From: Ruminococcus_G sp050944435 | GTDB lineage: Bacteria > Bacillota > Clostridia > Lachnospirales > Lachnospiraceae | Length of the DNA stretch: 64,000 nucleotides | Reading direction: 5' to 3' | Assembly (NCBI GenBank): GCA_050944435.1 | Contig: JBMNRB010000012.1 | Span: forward strand, 1-64,000 | Shown: positions 23,861 to 33,521 of the stretch, piece after piece | Layout: each line of letters starts with the position of its first letter | How positions within the stretch are numbered: the first letter of the stretch is position 1 | Position numbers and translations under genes: made by a program | The notes under the pieces: generated by a model | Databases searched by the model: none | Seen by the model: the letters and a program-made list of their open reading frames with translations, nothing else | What the model was told of the DNA's origin: nothing

Positions 23861-25273
23861 TTGAAATATCGTCTTCATTTTCATTTAATGCCGCCTGCAG
23901 GCTGGCTCAACGACCCCAACGGGCTTTCCGTTTTCCGTCATGAGTACCACGTATTTTTCCAGTATTCACCGGACAGCCCCCATGGCGGACGTAAATTCTG
24001 GGGACATTACGTGTCCCCGGATCTGGTAAACTGGAGATTTCTGGGCGCTCCTCTGGGACCGGACACGGAATGGGACCGAGACGGCGTCTATTCCGGAAGC
24101 GCTTTTACGAAAGACGGCTGTCTGGAAGTATTTTATACGGGAAATGTGAAAGAACCCGGGAATTTTGATTATATTTCTGCTGGCAGAGGAGCAAATGTAT
24201 TGTATACTAAAAGCAGCAATGGAGTGGACTTCGGGGAAAAACGCCTGCTGCTTTCCAATAAGGATTATCCTTCCTGCTACACCTGTCACGTACGGGACCC
24301 CAAAGTCTGGAAGGAAAAGGAAACCTACTATATGATTCTGGGAGGCCGCCGGAAAAACAATCAGGGCGCCGTGATGCTCTACACTTCTCCCGACAAAAAA
24401 AGCTGGACTTTGCTGAAGGAAATTTCCACCAGGCAGCCCTTCGGTTACATGTGGGAATGCCCCGATCTTTTTCAACTGGACGGGAAATGGTTCCTGCTGT
24501 GCTGCCCTCAGGGGCTTGACCCTCAGGAAGAGCAGTATCAGAATCTGTACCAGTCCGGATATTTTCTCTGTGATGAATCCATTCTGGAGGGCGGCGGGGA
24601 TTACTTCTGTTCTCCGGAATATTTCCGGGAACTGGACCGGGGATTTGATTTCTATGCCCCCCAGACCTTCGTGGATGAAAAGGGACGCCGGATTCTCATC
24701 GGATGGGCGGGAATACCGGAAGAAACCCGCTACGGAAACGATCCCACTGTCAGGGAAGGATGGCAGCACTGTCTGACGGTTCCCCGGCAGCTTGACTTTG
24801 ACGGCCATCTGCTGCGGCAGTATCCGGTGGAGGAATTGGAAAACCTTCGCACCAGGAAGCTTTCCCTCGATGACAAAGCCATAGAGGCAGAAGCCTTTGA
24901 TCTTCTTTTGACCTTTGAAGGACCCAGTCAGTCTGTCACCTTTAACGAAGATCTGCGGCTTGACTGCACCGACGGACTGGTATCTCTTACCTTCCTGAAT
25001 CAGTCCGGCGACGGCAGAACCCGCCGCTGCGCCCGGCTTATCGGAAAAGACAAAAGTATCCGGGAGCTGCGCATTCTGAAGGACACCTCTTTGCTGGAAA
25101 TCTACGTAAACAATGGAGAACTGGTATTTACCACGAAGTATTTTCCCGAAGAGACCAGGCGCACCGTCGTAAAAACTGCCGGAAAGGTTCTGACTTCAAC
25201 ACTTTGGGAGCTTCGCAGGATGGAGGTAACAATGGATGGAGACGAAAAAAAATACACTGCTGGCGATCGGTGA
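23861..25273 (+). CDS. scrB: Sucrose-6-phosphate hydrolase (GH32)
   Basis: Cytoplasmic beta-fructosidase that cuts sucrose-6-phosphate to glucose-6-phosphate and fructose. The 470-residue product has the three GH32 motifs: WLNDPNG with nucleophile Asp18, RDP with Asp146, and ECPD with acid/base Glu199. A C-terminal beta-sandwich follows (about 330-470). Translation starts at TTG, with GGAGG 10 nt upstream inside the end of scrA. The last 38 bp overlap scrK. There is no signal peptide, as expected for a PTS-linked enzyme. Confidence 0.93.
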   Translation: MKYRLHFHLMPPAGWLNDPNGLSVFRHEYHVFFQYSPDSPHGGRKFWGHYVSPDLVNWRFLGAPLGPDTEWDRDGVYSGSAFTKDGCLEVFYTGNVKEPGNFDYISAGRGANVLYTKSSNGVDFGEKRLLLSNKDYPSCYTCHVRDPKVWKEKETYYMILGGRRKNNQGAVMLYTSPDKKSWTLLKEISTRQPFGYMWECPDLFQLDGKWFLLCCPQGLDPQEEQYQNLYQSGYFLCDESILEGGGDYFCSPEYFRELDRGFDFYAPQTFVDEKGRRILIGWAGIPEETRYGNDPTVREGWQHCLTVPRQLDFDGHLLRQYPVEELENLRTRKLSLDDKAIEAEAFDLLLTFEGPSQSVTFNEDLRLDCTDGLVSLTFLNQSGDGRTRRCARLIGKDKSIRELRILKDTSLLEIYVNNGELVFTTKYFPEETRRTVVKTAGKVLTSTLWELRRMEVTMDGDEKKYTAGDR

Positions 25274-26219
25274 AGCGCTGATCGATTTTATCCCCGGACA
25301 GACAGGGAAGAAAATCAAGGAGGTGTCTGAATTCCAGCCTATAGTGGGCGGCGCCCCGGCCAATGTATGCGGCGCTTTCGTAAAACTGGGCGGCCGGGCG
25401 CGGATGATTACCCAACTGGGCATGGATCCCTTCGGCGACAAAATTCTGGATGAATTTAAGCGCTGCGGCATCGACTGTGACGGCATAAAGAGAACAGAAG
25501 AGGCCAATACCTCTCTGGCCTTTGTCGCCCTTGCCGAAGATGGAAACCGGGAATTTTCTTTTTACCGCAAACCCGGCGCCGATATGCTGCTGGATCCGGC
25601 ATGGATCACCCCCAGATGGTTTGAGGATGGATACTGTCTTCATTTTTGCTCTGTCTCTCTGGGCGATTATCCCATGAAAGAGGCCCACAAAAGAGCCATC
25701 GAACTGGCAAGACAGGCAGGAATGATCATCAGCTTCGACCCCAATCTGAGGCGGCCGCTCTGGAACGACGACCAGGGACTGAAAAAAGCGGTTCTGGAAT
25801 TTCTTCCCCTGGCGGACGTACTGAAAATTTCAGACGAAGAACTGTTTTTTATCACCGGCTGCCATGAGCCCGAACAGGCGCTGGACAAACTGTTTCAGGG
25901 ACACGTGCGTCTGGTCGTCTATACCCAGGGAGCCGGGGGCGCTTCCGCTTTCACCAAAGAGGCCCATGCCCATGTCCCTGGAATTCCGGTAAAAGCCCTG
26001 GATACCACCGGAGCCGGCGACGCCTTTATCGGTTCCTTCCTTTATCAGCTCTATGAGCAGGGTATTCAGGCAAAGGATCTGGCCTCCCTGACCGCCAAAA
26101 AGATGGAATCATTTCTGGACTTTTCCAACCGCTGCTGCGCCTGGAGCATACAAAAAAAAGGAGCCATCGCTTCTTATCCTACAAAAAAAGAGATGGCGCT
26201 GAACTATGGGGATTCATAA
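25236..26219 (+). CDS. scrK: Fructokinase (PfkB family)
   Basis: Phosphorylates the fructose released by ScrB to fructose-6-phosphate. The 327-residue product has the PfkB N-terminal motif with IVGGAPANVCGAFVKLGG and the C-terminal anion-hole motif DTTGAGDAFIGSF, catalytic base Asp262. The start has GGAGG at 25222-25226 and lies inside the end of scrB, so translation is coupled. It is the last gene of the operon and is followed by a strong terminator. Confidence 0.92.
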   Translation: METKKNTLLAIGEALIDFIPGQTGKKIKEVSEFQPIVGGAPANVCGAFVKLGGRARMITQLGMDPFGDKILDEFKRCGIDCDGIKRTEEANTSLAFVALAEDGNREFSFYRKPGADMLLDPAWITPRWFEDGYCLHFCSVSLGDYPMKEAHKRAIELARQAGMIISFDPNLRRPLWNDDQGLKKAVLEFLPLADVLKISDEELFFITGCHEPEQALDKLFQGHVRLVVYTQGAGGASAFTKEAHAHVPGIPVKALDTTGAGDAFIGSFLYQLYEQGIQAKDLASLTAKKMESFLDFSNRCCAWSIQKKGAIASYPTKKEMALNYGDS

Positions 26220-26231
26220 TCCATACCAATG

Positions 26232-26262
26232 AAAAGATGGCTGTAATCAGTCATCTTTTTTA
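26232..26262 (+). terminator. Terminator of the sucrose operon
   Basis: 12-bp stem (26232-26243 with 26248-26259, one G-T pair), TAAT loop, T-rich tail. Confidence 0.85.
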
Positions 26263-26322
26263 TATTTTTTTACTTTTCATTCAGTTTTTTTTACTTTATA
26301 CTATAAGTATTGGAGGTAATCT

Positions 26323-27852
26323 ATGCTTTTTATTCGTAATAAGTTAACCGAAAAACTGAAAGAAGCTTTAAATGCGGTTCTCCCCATCATGGCAATCGTA
26401 CTGATTCTTTGTTTCACCATAACCCCGGTACCCAGCGGCATCCTGCTTCTGTTTATCATGGGCGCGGTGCTTCTCATTATCGGCATGATGTTTTTTACCC
26501 TGGGAGCAGAACTGGCCATGTCCCCCATCGGAGAACGGATCGGCGCTCAGATCGCCCGGTCCGGAAAATTAAAAATCGTATTGCTGATCTGTTTCATTCT
26601 TGGATTTATCATCACCATATCGGAACCGGATCTTCAGGTTCTGGCAGAACAAGTTCCTTCTATTCCCAATCAAATTCTGGTTTTGGCCGTTGCTTTTGGC
26701 GTCGGAATTTTTCTGATGGTAGCCATGCTGCGTATGCTGTTTTCCATCCCGCTGCCGCAGATGCTGATTATTTTCTATCTTCTGGTTTTTCTGCTGGCCT
26801 TCTTTATTCCGGGGGATCTGCTGGCCGTTGCTTTTGACTCCGGCGGCGTCACCACCGGACCCATGACCGTCCCTTTCATCATGGCCCTCGGCGTGGGCTT
26901 CTCGGCAATCCGAAGCGATAAACACGCAGAAGAAGACAGCTTCGGACTGGTGGCTCTTTGTTCCATCGGCCCCATCCTGGCCGTACTGGTACTGAGTATG
27001 GTGTTCCGGCCGGAAGATACTGCTTATGCCGCCAGCGCTGTACCTGAACTGACGGATTCCGTTGAACTGTGGCGTTATTTCGCCCATGGTTTCCCGGAAT
27101 ATGCAAAAGAAATCGCCGTATCGCTGCTGCCCATTGTGGTTTTCTTTTTCCTGTTTCAGATCTTTTCCCTGAAATTGAATAAAAAGAACCTGTTAAGAAT
27201 CATTGTGGGCATCCTTTATACTTACGTTGGCCTGGTACTGTTTCTGACCGGCGTCAACATGGGATTTATGCCGGCAGGAAACTATCTGGGCCAGACGATC
27301 GCCGCTCTTCCTTACCGGATGATCATCCTTCCCATCGGCATGCTCATCGGCTTTTTCATCGTAAAAGCGGAGCCGGCCGTTTACGTATTGATGGAACAGG
27401 TAGAAGAAATTACTTCCGGCGCCATATCGGGAAGCGCCATGGGAACCAGTCTTTCCATTGGCGTCGCACTTTCTGTAGGTCTGGCCATGATCCGCGTGCT
27501 GACAGGAATTTCCATCATGTGGTTTCTGATTCCCGGCTATGCCATCGCCCTTGTTCTTTCCTTCTTCGTGCCCAAGATTTTTACCGCCATTGCCTTTGAC
27601 TCCGGCGGCGTGGCTTCCGGCCCCATGACCGCCACCTTTCTTCTGCCCTTTGCCATGGGCGCATGTGAAACCATCGGAGGCAATATCGTCACTGACGCTT
27701 TCGGCGTAGTCGCCATGGTCGCCATGACTCCTCTGATTACCATTCAGTGCATGGGCATGGTTTACCAGCTAAAATCCCGGTCTCAGTCTGAACAGGAAAT
27801 ACCTGTTTCTTATCTGGACAGCCTGAATGAAAACGATATTATTGAACTGTAG
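26323..27852 (+). CDS. DUF1538 polytopic membrane protein
   Basis: A 509-residue membrane protein made of two homologous halves. Each has the conserved motif FDSGG followed by GPM: AVAFDSGGVTTGPMTVPF (near 168-186) and AIAFDSGGVASGPMTATF (near 422-440). Together with the many hydrophobic helices this identifies DUF1538, a family with transporter-like topology and no proven substrate. The ribosome site GGAGGT is strong. The next gene, 14 bp on, encodes two PII-like domains, so the transporter is probably gated by a PII-type sensor in the way GlnK gates AmtB. Specificity is unknown. Confidence 0.85.
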   Translation: MLFIRNKLTEKLKEALNAVLPIMAIVLILCFTITPVPSGILLLFIMGAVLLIIGMMFFTLGAELAMSPIGERIGAQIARSGKLKIVLLICFILGFIITISEPDLQVLAEQVPSIPNQILVLAVAFGVGIFLMVAMLRMLFSIPLPQMLIIFYLLVFLLAFFIPGDLLAVAFDSGGVTTGPMTVPFIMALGVGFSAIRSDKHAEEDSFGLVALCSIGPILAVLVLSMVFRPEDTAYAASAVPELTDSVELWRYFAHGFPEYAKEIAVSLLPIVVFFFLFQIFSLKLNKKNLLRIIVGILYTYVGLVLFLTGVNMGFMPAGNYLGQTIAALPYRMIILPIGMLIGFFIVKAEPAVYVLMEQVEEITSGAISGSAMGTSLSIGVALSVGLAMIRVLTGISIMWFLIPGYAIALVLSFFVPKIFTAIAFDSGGVASGPMTATFLLPFAMGACETIGGNIVTDAFGVVAMVAMTPLITIQCMGMVYQLKSRSQSEQEIPVSYLDSLNENDIIEL

Positions 27853-27866
27853 GGGGAATTATTTTC

Positions 27867-28565
27867 ATGAATAAGATTTATATGATGGCAGTGATCACAG
27901 ACCGAAGTAAGAATGACAAGTTATTCTCCCTTTTCAGAGAACACCATCTGAAAGTTACCCTGACCCTGCTGGGTTCCGGCACCGCCGGGGGAACTGTCCT
28001 TGATTATCTGGGACTGGAGGATACGGAAAAATGCATTCATCTCACTTTCGTCACAGGGGACGCCTGGAAAAAGATGAAAAAACATCTGCTTACCATAGCA
28101 AATATTCAGGGACCTGGCAAGGGAATCGCCTTTCTGATTCCCCTTTCCAGTATCGGAGGAAAAAAGGCGCTGGAGTATGTGACCAGCAGCCAGCCATTAT
28201 CCATAGAGGAGGAAAGCACTTTGAAGAACACGGAACATGAACTGTTGATCGCCATTGCCAACGCAGGCTACACGGATCTCATTATGGAGGCTGCCCGCGG
28301 CGAGGGAGCTCCTGGAGGCACCATCCTTCATGCCAAGGGAACCGGCGCCGAATATGCCCGGAAATTTCTGGGTATCTCTTTAAGTGAAGAAAAGGAGCTG
28401 GTTCTGATTGTGGTAAAATCCGCCCAGAAAAATCGGATTATGAAAGCCATTATGGAACGCGCCGGCATGAACAGCAAGGCCGGCACCGTTATCTTTTCCC
28501 TTCCGGTCACCAGCACGGCAGGCCTGCGCTTTCCGGACGATGAGGAGATAGAAGAAGACCTTTAA
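27867..28565 (+). CDS. Tandem PII-like (GlnB-type) signalling protein
   Basis: A 232-residue protein holding two PII-like domains in one chain, about 1-110 and 120-230. Both have the ferredoxin-like pattern, with GSGTAGGTVLDYLGL in the first and HAKGTGAEYARKFLGI in the second at the same place, and matching strands LTFVTGD and LVLIVVKS. PII proteins are usually homotrimers of single domains. A fused pair would give a different assembly, perhaps a trimer of dimers. It probably regulates the DUF1538 transporter encoded 14 bp upstream. The effector is unknown. The gene overlaps the convergent ABC operon by 4 bp. Confidence 0.82.
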   Translation: MNKIYMMAVITDRSKNDKLFSLFREHHLKVTLTLLGSGTAGGTVLDYLGLEDTEKCIHLTFVTGDAWKKMKKHLLTIANIQGPGKGIAFLIPLSSIGGKKALEYVTSSQPLSIEEESTLKNTEHELLIAIANAGYTDLIMEAARGEGAPGGTILHAKGTGAEYARKFLGISLSEEKELVLIVVKSAQKNRIMKAIMERAGMNSKAGTVIFSLPVTSTAGLRFPDDEEIEEDL

Positions 28566-29320
28566 ATAACTGCATCCACCAGGCTTTTCGTATAGTTATG
28601 CCGGGGATTCATAATCACCTCATCCGGCGTGCCTTCTTCTACTATGCTTCCTCCCTGCATCACCAGCACCCGGTCGCAGAACTGCTGAACCAGCGCCAGA
28701 TCATGACAGATAAAAAGACAGGACATACCGTTTTCCTTCTGAAGGCCGGCCAGTAATTCCACAATCTGCCTCTGCACCGTAACGTCCAGCGCGCTGGTGG
28801 CTTCGTCGCAGATCAGTATAAGGGGCTGAATTGCCAGCCCGCGGGCAATAGCCGCCCGCTGGCATTCTCCGCCGCTCACTTCATGGGGATACCTGCGGGC
28901 ATATTCCTCCGACAGCCCACACTGCCTGAGCAGGTCTTTCACCCTTTCTTTTACCTTCTCTTTCGCCATCCCTGTATTTCTCAGGCTCTCGCCGATACCG
29001 TCGCCCAGTCTGCGTCTGGGATCGAAGGAACCCGCCGGCGACTGGAACACCATCTGAAATTTCCGGTAGATTTTTTTCAGCTCTTTTCCCTTCGCCCGGG
29101 TAATATCTCTTCCCTCCAGCAGAATCTCGCCGCTGTCGGCTTCCAGCAGTCTGGCGATCAGCTTTGCCACCGTACTTTTTCCCGATCCGGATTCACCCAC
29201 AATCGCCAGAGTTTCCCGGGGATACAGACAAAAGCTCACATCCTTCACCGCCGTCAGTTCCGCCTGTCCCCGGTCTCTGAAAATTTTTGTAAGATTTTTC
29301 ACTTCCAGTAACGGTTCCAT
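28562..29320 (-). CDS. ABC transporter ATP-binding protein, NikE/OppF type
   Basis: A 252-residue ATPase with Walker A GESGSGKST, signature VSGGECQRAAIARGL and Walker B LILICDEATSALD. The DEATSALD form and the C-terminal VEEGTPDEVIMNPRHNYT are typical of the second ATPase of nickel/oligopeptide importers. It follows the other ATPase gene by 1 bp. It is the last gene of a seven-gene operon with methyltransferase-fusion and FmdE genes, so the imported solute is probably handled by those enzymes. Confidence 0.9.
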   Translation of the reverse strand: MEPLLEVKNLTKIFRDRGQAELTAVKDVSFCLYPRETLAIVGESGSGKSTVAKLIARLLEADSGEILLEGRDITRAKGKELKKIYRKFQMVFQSPAGSFDPRRRLGDGIGESLRNTGMAKEKVKERVKDLLRQCGLSEEYARRYPHEVSGGECQRAAIARGLAIQPLILICDEATSALDVTVQRQIVELLAGLQKENGMSCLFICHDLALVQQFCDRVLVMQGGSIVEEGTPDEVIMNPRHNYTKSLVDAVI

Positions 29321-29321
29321 T

Positions 29322-30107
29322 TCATTTACTCCTTTTCAGCTTCGGCACCGCTGCCAGCAATTCTCTGGTGTATTCTTTCTCCGGAGCATTAAGTACCCTG
29401 TCTCTGCTTCCATATTCCACCATATTGCCGCTGCGCAGCACCAGCACTTTGTCCGCCATGGCGGAAACCACCCCTATGTTATGGGTCACAAGGACAATGG
29501 CCGTCCCGTACATTTCTCGCAGCAGCAGCATCTCTTCCACCTCCTGTTTCTGTACGGATACATCCAGCGCGCTGGTGGGTTCATCTGCCAGCAGCAGACG
29601 GGGATTCAAAAGCATGGCGATGGCAATATTGATTCTTTGATTCATCCCGCCGGACATCTCAAAGGGATAACTGTTCAATATCCTCTTCCCTTCCTGGAAT
29701 CCCAGTTTGTCCAGAAGCTCCAGCGCCCGGTCGTCGGAATCTTTCCGGGCCGTCTTTTCATGGGCGGAAATACTTTCGTAAATCTGATCGCCTATTTTCC
29801 GAATGGGACACAGGGAAGCGCCTGCATCCTGAAAAATCATACCCATCTGCGCCCCCCGGATTTTCCGCATCTCCTTTTCCGGAAGGTCGGTCAGATTTTT
29901 CCCTTCGAATCGGATACTTCCTCCGGTCACCCTGCCGCCAGGCTCCAAAAGACCCATGGCCCCTTTTATCAGCGTACTCTTTCCGCTGCCGGATTCTCCT
30001 ACAATTCCCAGAATTTCACCTTTTTCCACCGAAAATCCGATATTATGAACAACGGCCCTTTCGTTGTAGCTTATTTCCACTGACTGATATGTCAAAAGTT
30101 TTTCCAT
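29322..30107 (-). CDS. ABC transporter ATP-binding protein, NikD/OppD type
   Basis: A 261-residue ATPase with Walker A GESGSGKST, signature MSGGMNQRINIAIAM and Walker B LLLADEPTSALD. The start at 30107 is chosen for GGAG upstream; an upstream frame start at 30152 overlaps the binding-protein gene and has no site. It is the first ATPase of the pair that powers the NikB/NikC-type permeases encoded upstream. Confidence 0.9.
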   Translation of the reverse strand: MEKLLTYQSVEISYNERAVVHNIGFSVEKGEILGIVGESGSGKSTLIKGAMGLLEPGGRVTGGSIRFEGKNLTDLPEKEMRKIRGAQMGMIFQDAGASLCPIRKIGDQIYESISAHEKTARKDSDDRALELLDKLGFQEGKRILNSYPFEMSGGMNQRINIAIAMLLNPRLLLADEPTSALDVSVQKQEVEEMLLLREMYGTAIVLVTHNIGVVSAMADKVLVLRSGNMVEYGSRDRVLNAPEKEYTRELLAAVPKLKRSK

Positions 30108-30138
30108 ATAACGCTCCGTTTTCTTTTGCCAACAAAGA

Positions 30139-31710
30139 TCAAGCGATGTCAAGATCGGCTGTTATCTCATAATAGTCGCAGGGATGGGCGGAAAGTCCTG
30201 TCACATTTGATTTTGCAATCATACTCATGCGCAGATGGGAACAGAATACGTAAGCGTTGTCATCCAGAACCGTCTGCTGCATCTTTACCGCCAGCTCCTC
30301 CCTTTTTTGCGTGTCATAGGTACGGGACATCTCAGCGGCCAGCTCCTCCAGTCTGTCGCTGTGATAATGGCCCACATTCTGAACGGAATTGTCCAGACAG
30401 CAATAGGAAAAGAAGTATTCCGGATCTCCCGTAGGCGCCGTTACAAACGCGCTGACATAGATATCCCAGGCGCCTGTATCCTGCCGGATACTGTTGTGAT
30501 CCGCCGTACTGTTGATTTCCACATTAATTCCGATTTCCTTCAGCGTAGCCTGGGCCGACTCAGCCAAAAGGGGGAGCTCCTGGCGGCTGGGATAGGTCAG
30601 CCAGCGAAGGGTCAGATCTTTGCCCTCCTTTTCCCGGATACCGTCATCATCGGTATCCACCCATCCGGCTTCTTCCAGTACCTGTTTCGCCTTTTCCGGA
30701 TCGTAGGAATCTTCTGTCACCGCATTTCCCCCGAAGGAGAAACTGTCAGGATAGACCCCCACCGCCGGATATCCGTTTCCATCCAGCAGCGTCTCCACAA
30801 AGCTTTCCTTATCAATCCCCAGCACAATGGCTTCCCGGACCGCCGCGTCGCTGGTGATCTCACTTTCATAATTCATCGCCCCAAAGAACACTCTGCTGGT
30901 GGCGCTGCTGCTGAACGTATAACCATCATTTTCAAACAGAGGATAACTGGCATAGGGCATACCGTAGGCGGCGTCAATTTCTCCGGACTGCAAAGCCATG
31001 GTCAGCGTATCCCCGTCTGAAATTGTCCTCACCGTAATCTTGTCAATTTTCGGCTCCCCGTTCCAGTATTCTTCATTTTTCACCAGCTCCAGACGGGTAT
31101 CCCTTTCAAGGGACACGGCCTTATAGGGACCGGTGCCTGAGACAATCCCATCTTCTGTGACTCCCGCTTCCATATCGATGATACATCCGTAAGGATCCGC
31201 CAGATAATTGATCAAGGCCGGCACCGGCTCTTCCGTCCGGATAGTCACCGTCTGCCCCTCTGCCGTGATCTCTGCAATCTTGAGATCTCCCGCCGCCCGT
31301 TCATGGTTCTCCACCAAGGCTTCCAGACACTCCTTCACCGCCTCTGCGTCCATTTGACGCCCGCTGGTGAAATATACCTCATCCTGCAGCGTAATCTTCC
31401 AGGTCAGCTCATCCACATTCTCATAGCTTTTCGCCAGCCAGGGTTCCGTCTCCATGGAATCAGAAAACTTAAACAAAGTCTCTCCTACGCCGTAACGAAT
31501 GCATGCCCAGCCGCCGCTTTCCTTGTGGGGATTGATATCTGACTCTCCATTTTCCGCATTAAACGTGGTATCCCCAAAGACAAAGGTTTTCCCTTCTTCG
31601 TCGGACGCCGCTTTATTCTGCTCCTCTTCCTTCTTCTCCCCTCCGCAGGCCGTCAATCCTGACACCGCAAGGGCCGCCGCCATAAGCAGGGAAATAAGCC
31701 TTTTTCTCAT
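30139..31710 (-). CDS. Extracellular solute-binding lipoprotein, NikA/OppA family (SBP family 5)
   Basis: A 523-residue lipoprotein. The signal peptide ends in the lipobox LTAC with lipidated Cys22, followed by a Lys/Glu/Asn-rich tether. The body has family-5 features (LAKSYENVDELTWKITLQDEVYFTSG and GTGPYKAVSLERD). The segment DINPHKESGGWACIRYGVGE resembles binding proteins annotated for nickel or nickel chelates. It probably captures a metal chelate or a short peptide. The transporter is complete: binding protein, two permeases and two ATPases. Nickel is suggested by likeness only, since the family also binds peptides and opine metallophores. Confidence 0.85.
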   Translation of the reverse strand: MRKRLISLLMAAALAVSGLTACGGEKKEEEQNKAASDEEGKTFVFGDTTFNAENGESDINPHKESGGWACIRYGVGETLFKFSDSMETEPWLAKSYENVDELTWKITLQDEVYFTSGRQMDAEAVKECLEALVENHERAAGDLKIAEITAEGQTVTIRTEEPVPALINYLADPYGCIIDMEAGVTEDGIVSGTGPYKAVSLERDTRLELVKNEEYWNGEPKIDKITVRTISDGDTLTMALQSGEIDAAYGMPYASYPLFENDGYTFSSSATSRVFFGAMNYESEITSDAAVREAIVLGIDKESFVETLLDGNGYPAVGVYPDSFSFGGNAVTEDSYDPEKAKQVLEEAGWVDTDDDGIREKEGKDLTLRWLTYPSRQELPLLAESAQATLKEIGINVEINSTADHNSIRQDTGAWDIYVSAFVTAPTGDPEYFFSYCCLDNSVQNVGHYHSDRLEELAAEMSRTYDTQKREELAVKMQQTVLDDNAYVFCSHLRMSMIAKSNVTGLSAHPCDYYEITADLDIA

Positions 31711-31735
31711 TCAAATCTCCTCCTGATTTTCTTTC

Positions 31736-32545
31736 CTATTTTTTTCCTCCATTACGGGGATCTGCAAAATCTCTGACCGCATCCCCCAGAAGATTAAACA
31801 CCATCACGGACACAAAAACGGCGATTCCCGGCGTCAGCACCGTCCACGGATAAGTCTGAAGCATGCTTCGCCCTTCGCTCATCATACTGCCCCATTCCGC
31901 TGCCGGAGGCGATGCTCCCAGCCCCAGAAAAGACAAGGCTGCAATCTCCATAATCATCGTACCAATATCCAGAACCGCCGTCACCAGAACAGGTCCAATA
32001 ATATTGGGCAGAACGTGACGGATCACCACCTGGCACGGAGAACTTCCGGAAAGTCTCGCCGCCGAAATATAATCTGTATTTTTAACAGCCATCGTCTGAC
32101 TTCTGGCCAGCCGGGCATATTTGGGCCAGCTTACCGCCGCCAGGGCAATGACCGCATTCTGCACGCCGCCGCCCAGCAAAGAAGCAATGGCCAAAGCGAA
32201 CACCAGACCCGGAAAAGCCAGAAAAACATCGGAAATCCCCATGAGCACACTGTCAACCGTTCCTTTTACATAGCCGCAGAGCAGACCCACAGCCGTCCCC
32301 GCCACAGCGATAACCGCCACCAGTATCAAGGTGGAAAATATACTGATCCGGGAACCCATCAATACCCTGGACAGCATATCACGCCCATATCGATCCGTCC
32401 CAAAAGGGTGGGCGATACTGGGGGGCTGCAGCGCAATATCGTAATTCTGCTGATAGGGATCGTAGGGACAGATGTATTCGGCAAAGGCGGCGATAAAAAT
32501 CAATACCCCCGCCACCGCCGAAAACAGAATCAATTTCTTTTTCAA
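31736..32545 (-). CDS. ABC permease, NikC/OppC type
   Basis: A 269-residue inner-membrane permease with the N-terminal helix followed by FGTDRYGRDMLSR, the standard OppC/NikC entry motif, and the coupling-helix EAA-like segment (AARLSGSSPCQVVIRHVLPN). About six membrane helices. It overlaps the upstream permease gene by 4 bp. It forms a heterodimer with that NikB-type protein. Confidence 0.9.
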   Translation of the reverse strand: MKKKLILFSAVAGVLIFIAAFAEYICPYDPYQQNYDIALQPPSIAHPFGTDRYGRDMLSRVLMGSRISIFSTLILVAVIAVAGTAVGLLCGYVKGTVDSVLMGISDVFLAFPGLVFALAIASLLGGGVQNAVIALAAVSWPKYARLARSQTMAVKNTDYISAARLSGSSPCQVVIRHVLPNIIGPVLVTAVLDIGTMIMEIAALSFLGLGASPPAAEWGSMMSEGRSMLQTYPWTVLTPGIAVFVSVMVFNLLGDAVRDFADPRNGGKK

Positions 32546-33486
32546 TTTTTCTCACCTCCCAGACGAATTCTGGGATCCAACAGACTGTAGGAAATATCTG
32601 TCACCAGATTTACCGCCACATAAATCAGCGCCATCCAGACTACATAAGCCTGAATCACCGGATAATCTCTCATATTTATGGCATCCACCGCCAGCTTTCC
32701 CACCCCGTCCCACATGAAAATGGACTCCACAATGGCTGTTCCTCCCAAAAGACTTCCGATAGAAAGAGCCAGCAGGGTGAGAATGGTAACGAGAGCAGCC
32801 CTTAACACACTTTTCCACAAGGTCACAGAAAAAGGAATGCCTCTGGCCCGCGCTCCCATTACGTAGCTTTTACTCAGCTCATCCAGCACAGCCGCCCTCA
32901 CCTGTCTTAAATATTTGGCAGACATGGCAATGGCCAGGGTAAAGGTGGGGAGGGCTGCGCTTTTCAGACTTACGTCCTGCGCAATCACCGGAAAAAGATC
33001 AAGCCGGATGGCAAACAGGTACATCAGCACCAGGGCCACAAAAAAGTTAGGCAGACTGTTTCCAATAAAACTGGCAAACCGGATCAGATAATCTGTAAAT
33101 TTATTCTGCTTCACCGCCGCCAGAATTCCCAGCGGAACAGAAATGACCACCGTCATGGTGATGGAAGTGAAGGTCAGCAGCAAGGTGGCCGGCAGTTTGG
33201 AAAGGAATTCCTGAAAAACATCCTGACCGGAAACGTAACTTTCACCCAAATCCCCTTTAAGGAAACGTCCCAGCCAGTTTACATACTGCACCAGAAAAGG
33301 TTTATCCAGTCCCATTTCCTCTCTCTGCGCATCAATAACTTCCTGGGAAAGGGCAATGCCGGAGGCTTCTGCTTTCTGAAGGACCGCGTCGCTGCCGGCA
33401 ATTCTCATCATGGCAAAAGACAGGAAGGTAATTCCAAACAGAATGGGAATCATCATCAATAATCTTCGAAGCAGTATTTTTTTCAT
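32542..33486 (-). CDS. ABC permease, NikB/OppB type
   Basis: A 314-residue permease with an N-terminal helix (RLLMMIPILFGITFLSFAMM), an extracytoplasmic loop, and an EAA loop (MGARARGIPFSVTLWKSVLR). It ends with the segment IQAYVVWMALIYVAVNLVTD and LLDPRIRLG, typical of the OppB/NikB group. It is the partner of the overlapping NikC-type permease. The gene follows the FmdE-family gene in the same operon. Confidence 0.9.
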   Translation of the reverse strand: MKKILLRRLLMMIPILFGITFLSFAMMRIAGSDAVLQKAEASGIALSQEVIDAQREEMGLDKPFLVQYVNWLGRFLKGDLGESYVSGQDVFQEFLSKLPATLLLTFTSITMTVVISVPLGILAAVKQNKFTDYLIRFASFIGNSLPNFFVALVLMYLFAIRLDLFPVIAQDVSLKSAALPTFTLAIAMSAKYLRQVRAAVLDELSKSYVMGARARGIPFSVTLWKSVLRAALVTILTLLALSIGSLLGGTAIVESIFMWDGVGKLAVDAINMRDYPVIQAYVVWMALIYVAVNLVTDISYSLLDPRIRLGGEKN

Positions 33487-33521
33487 CTGTTTCCTTCCTC
33501 CTTCCGGCTCTCCTTCACCTG

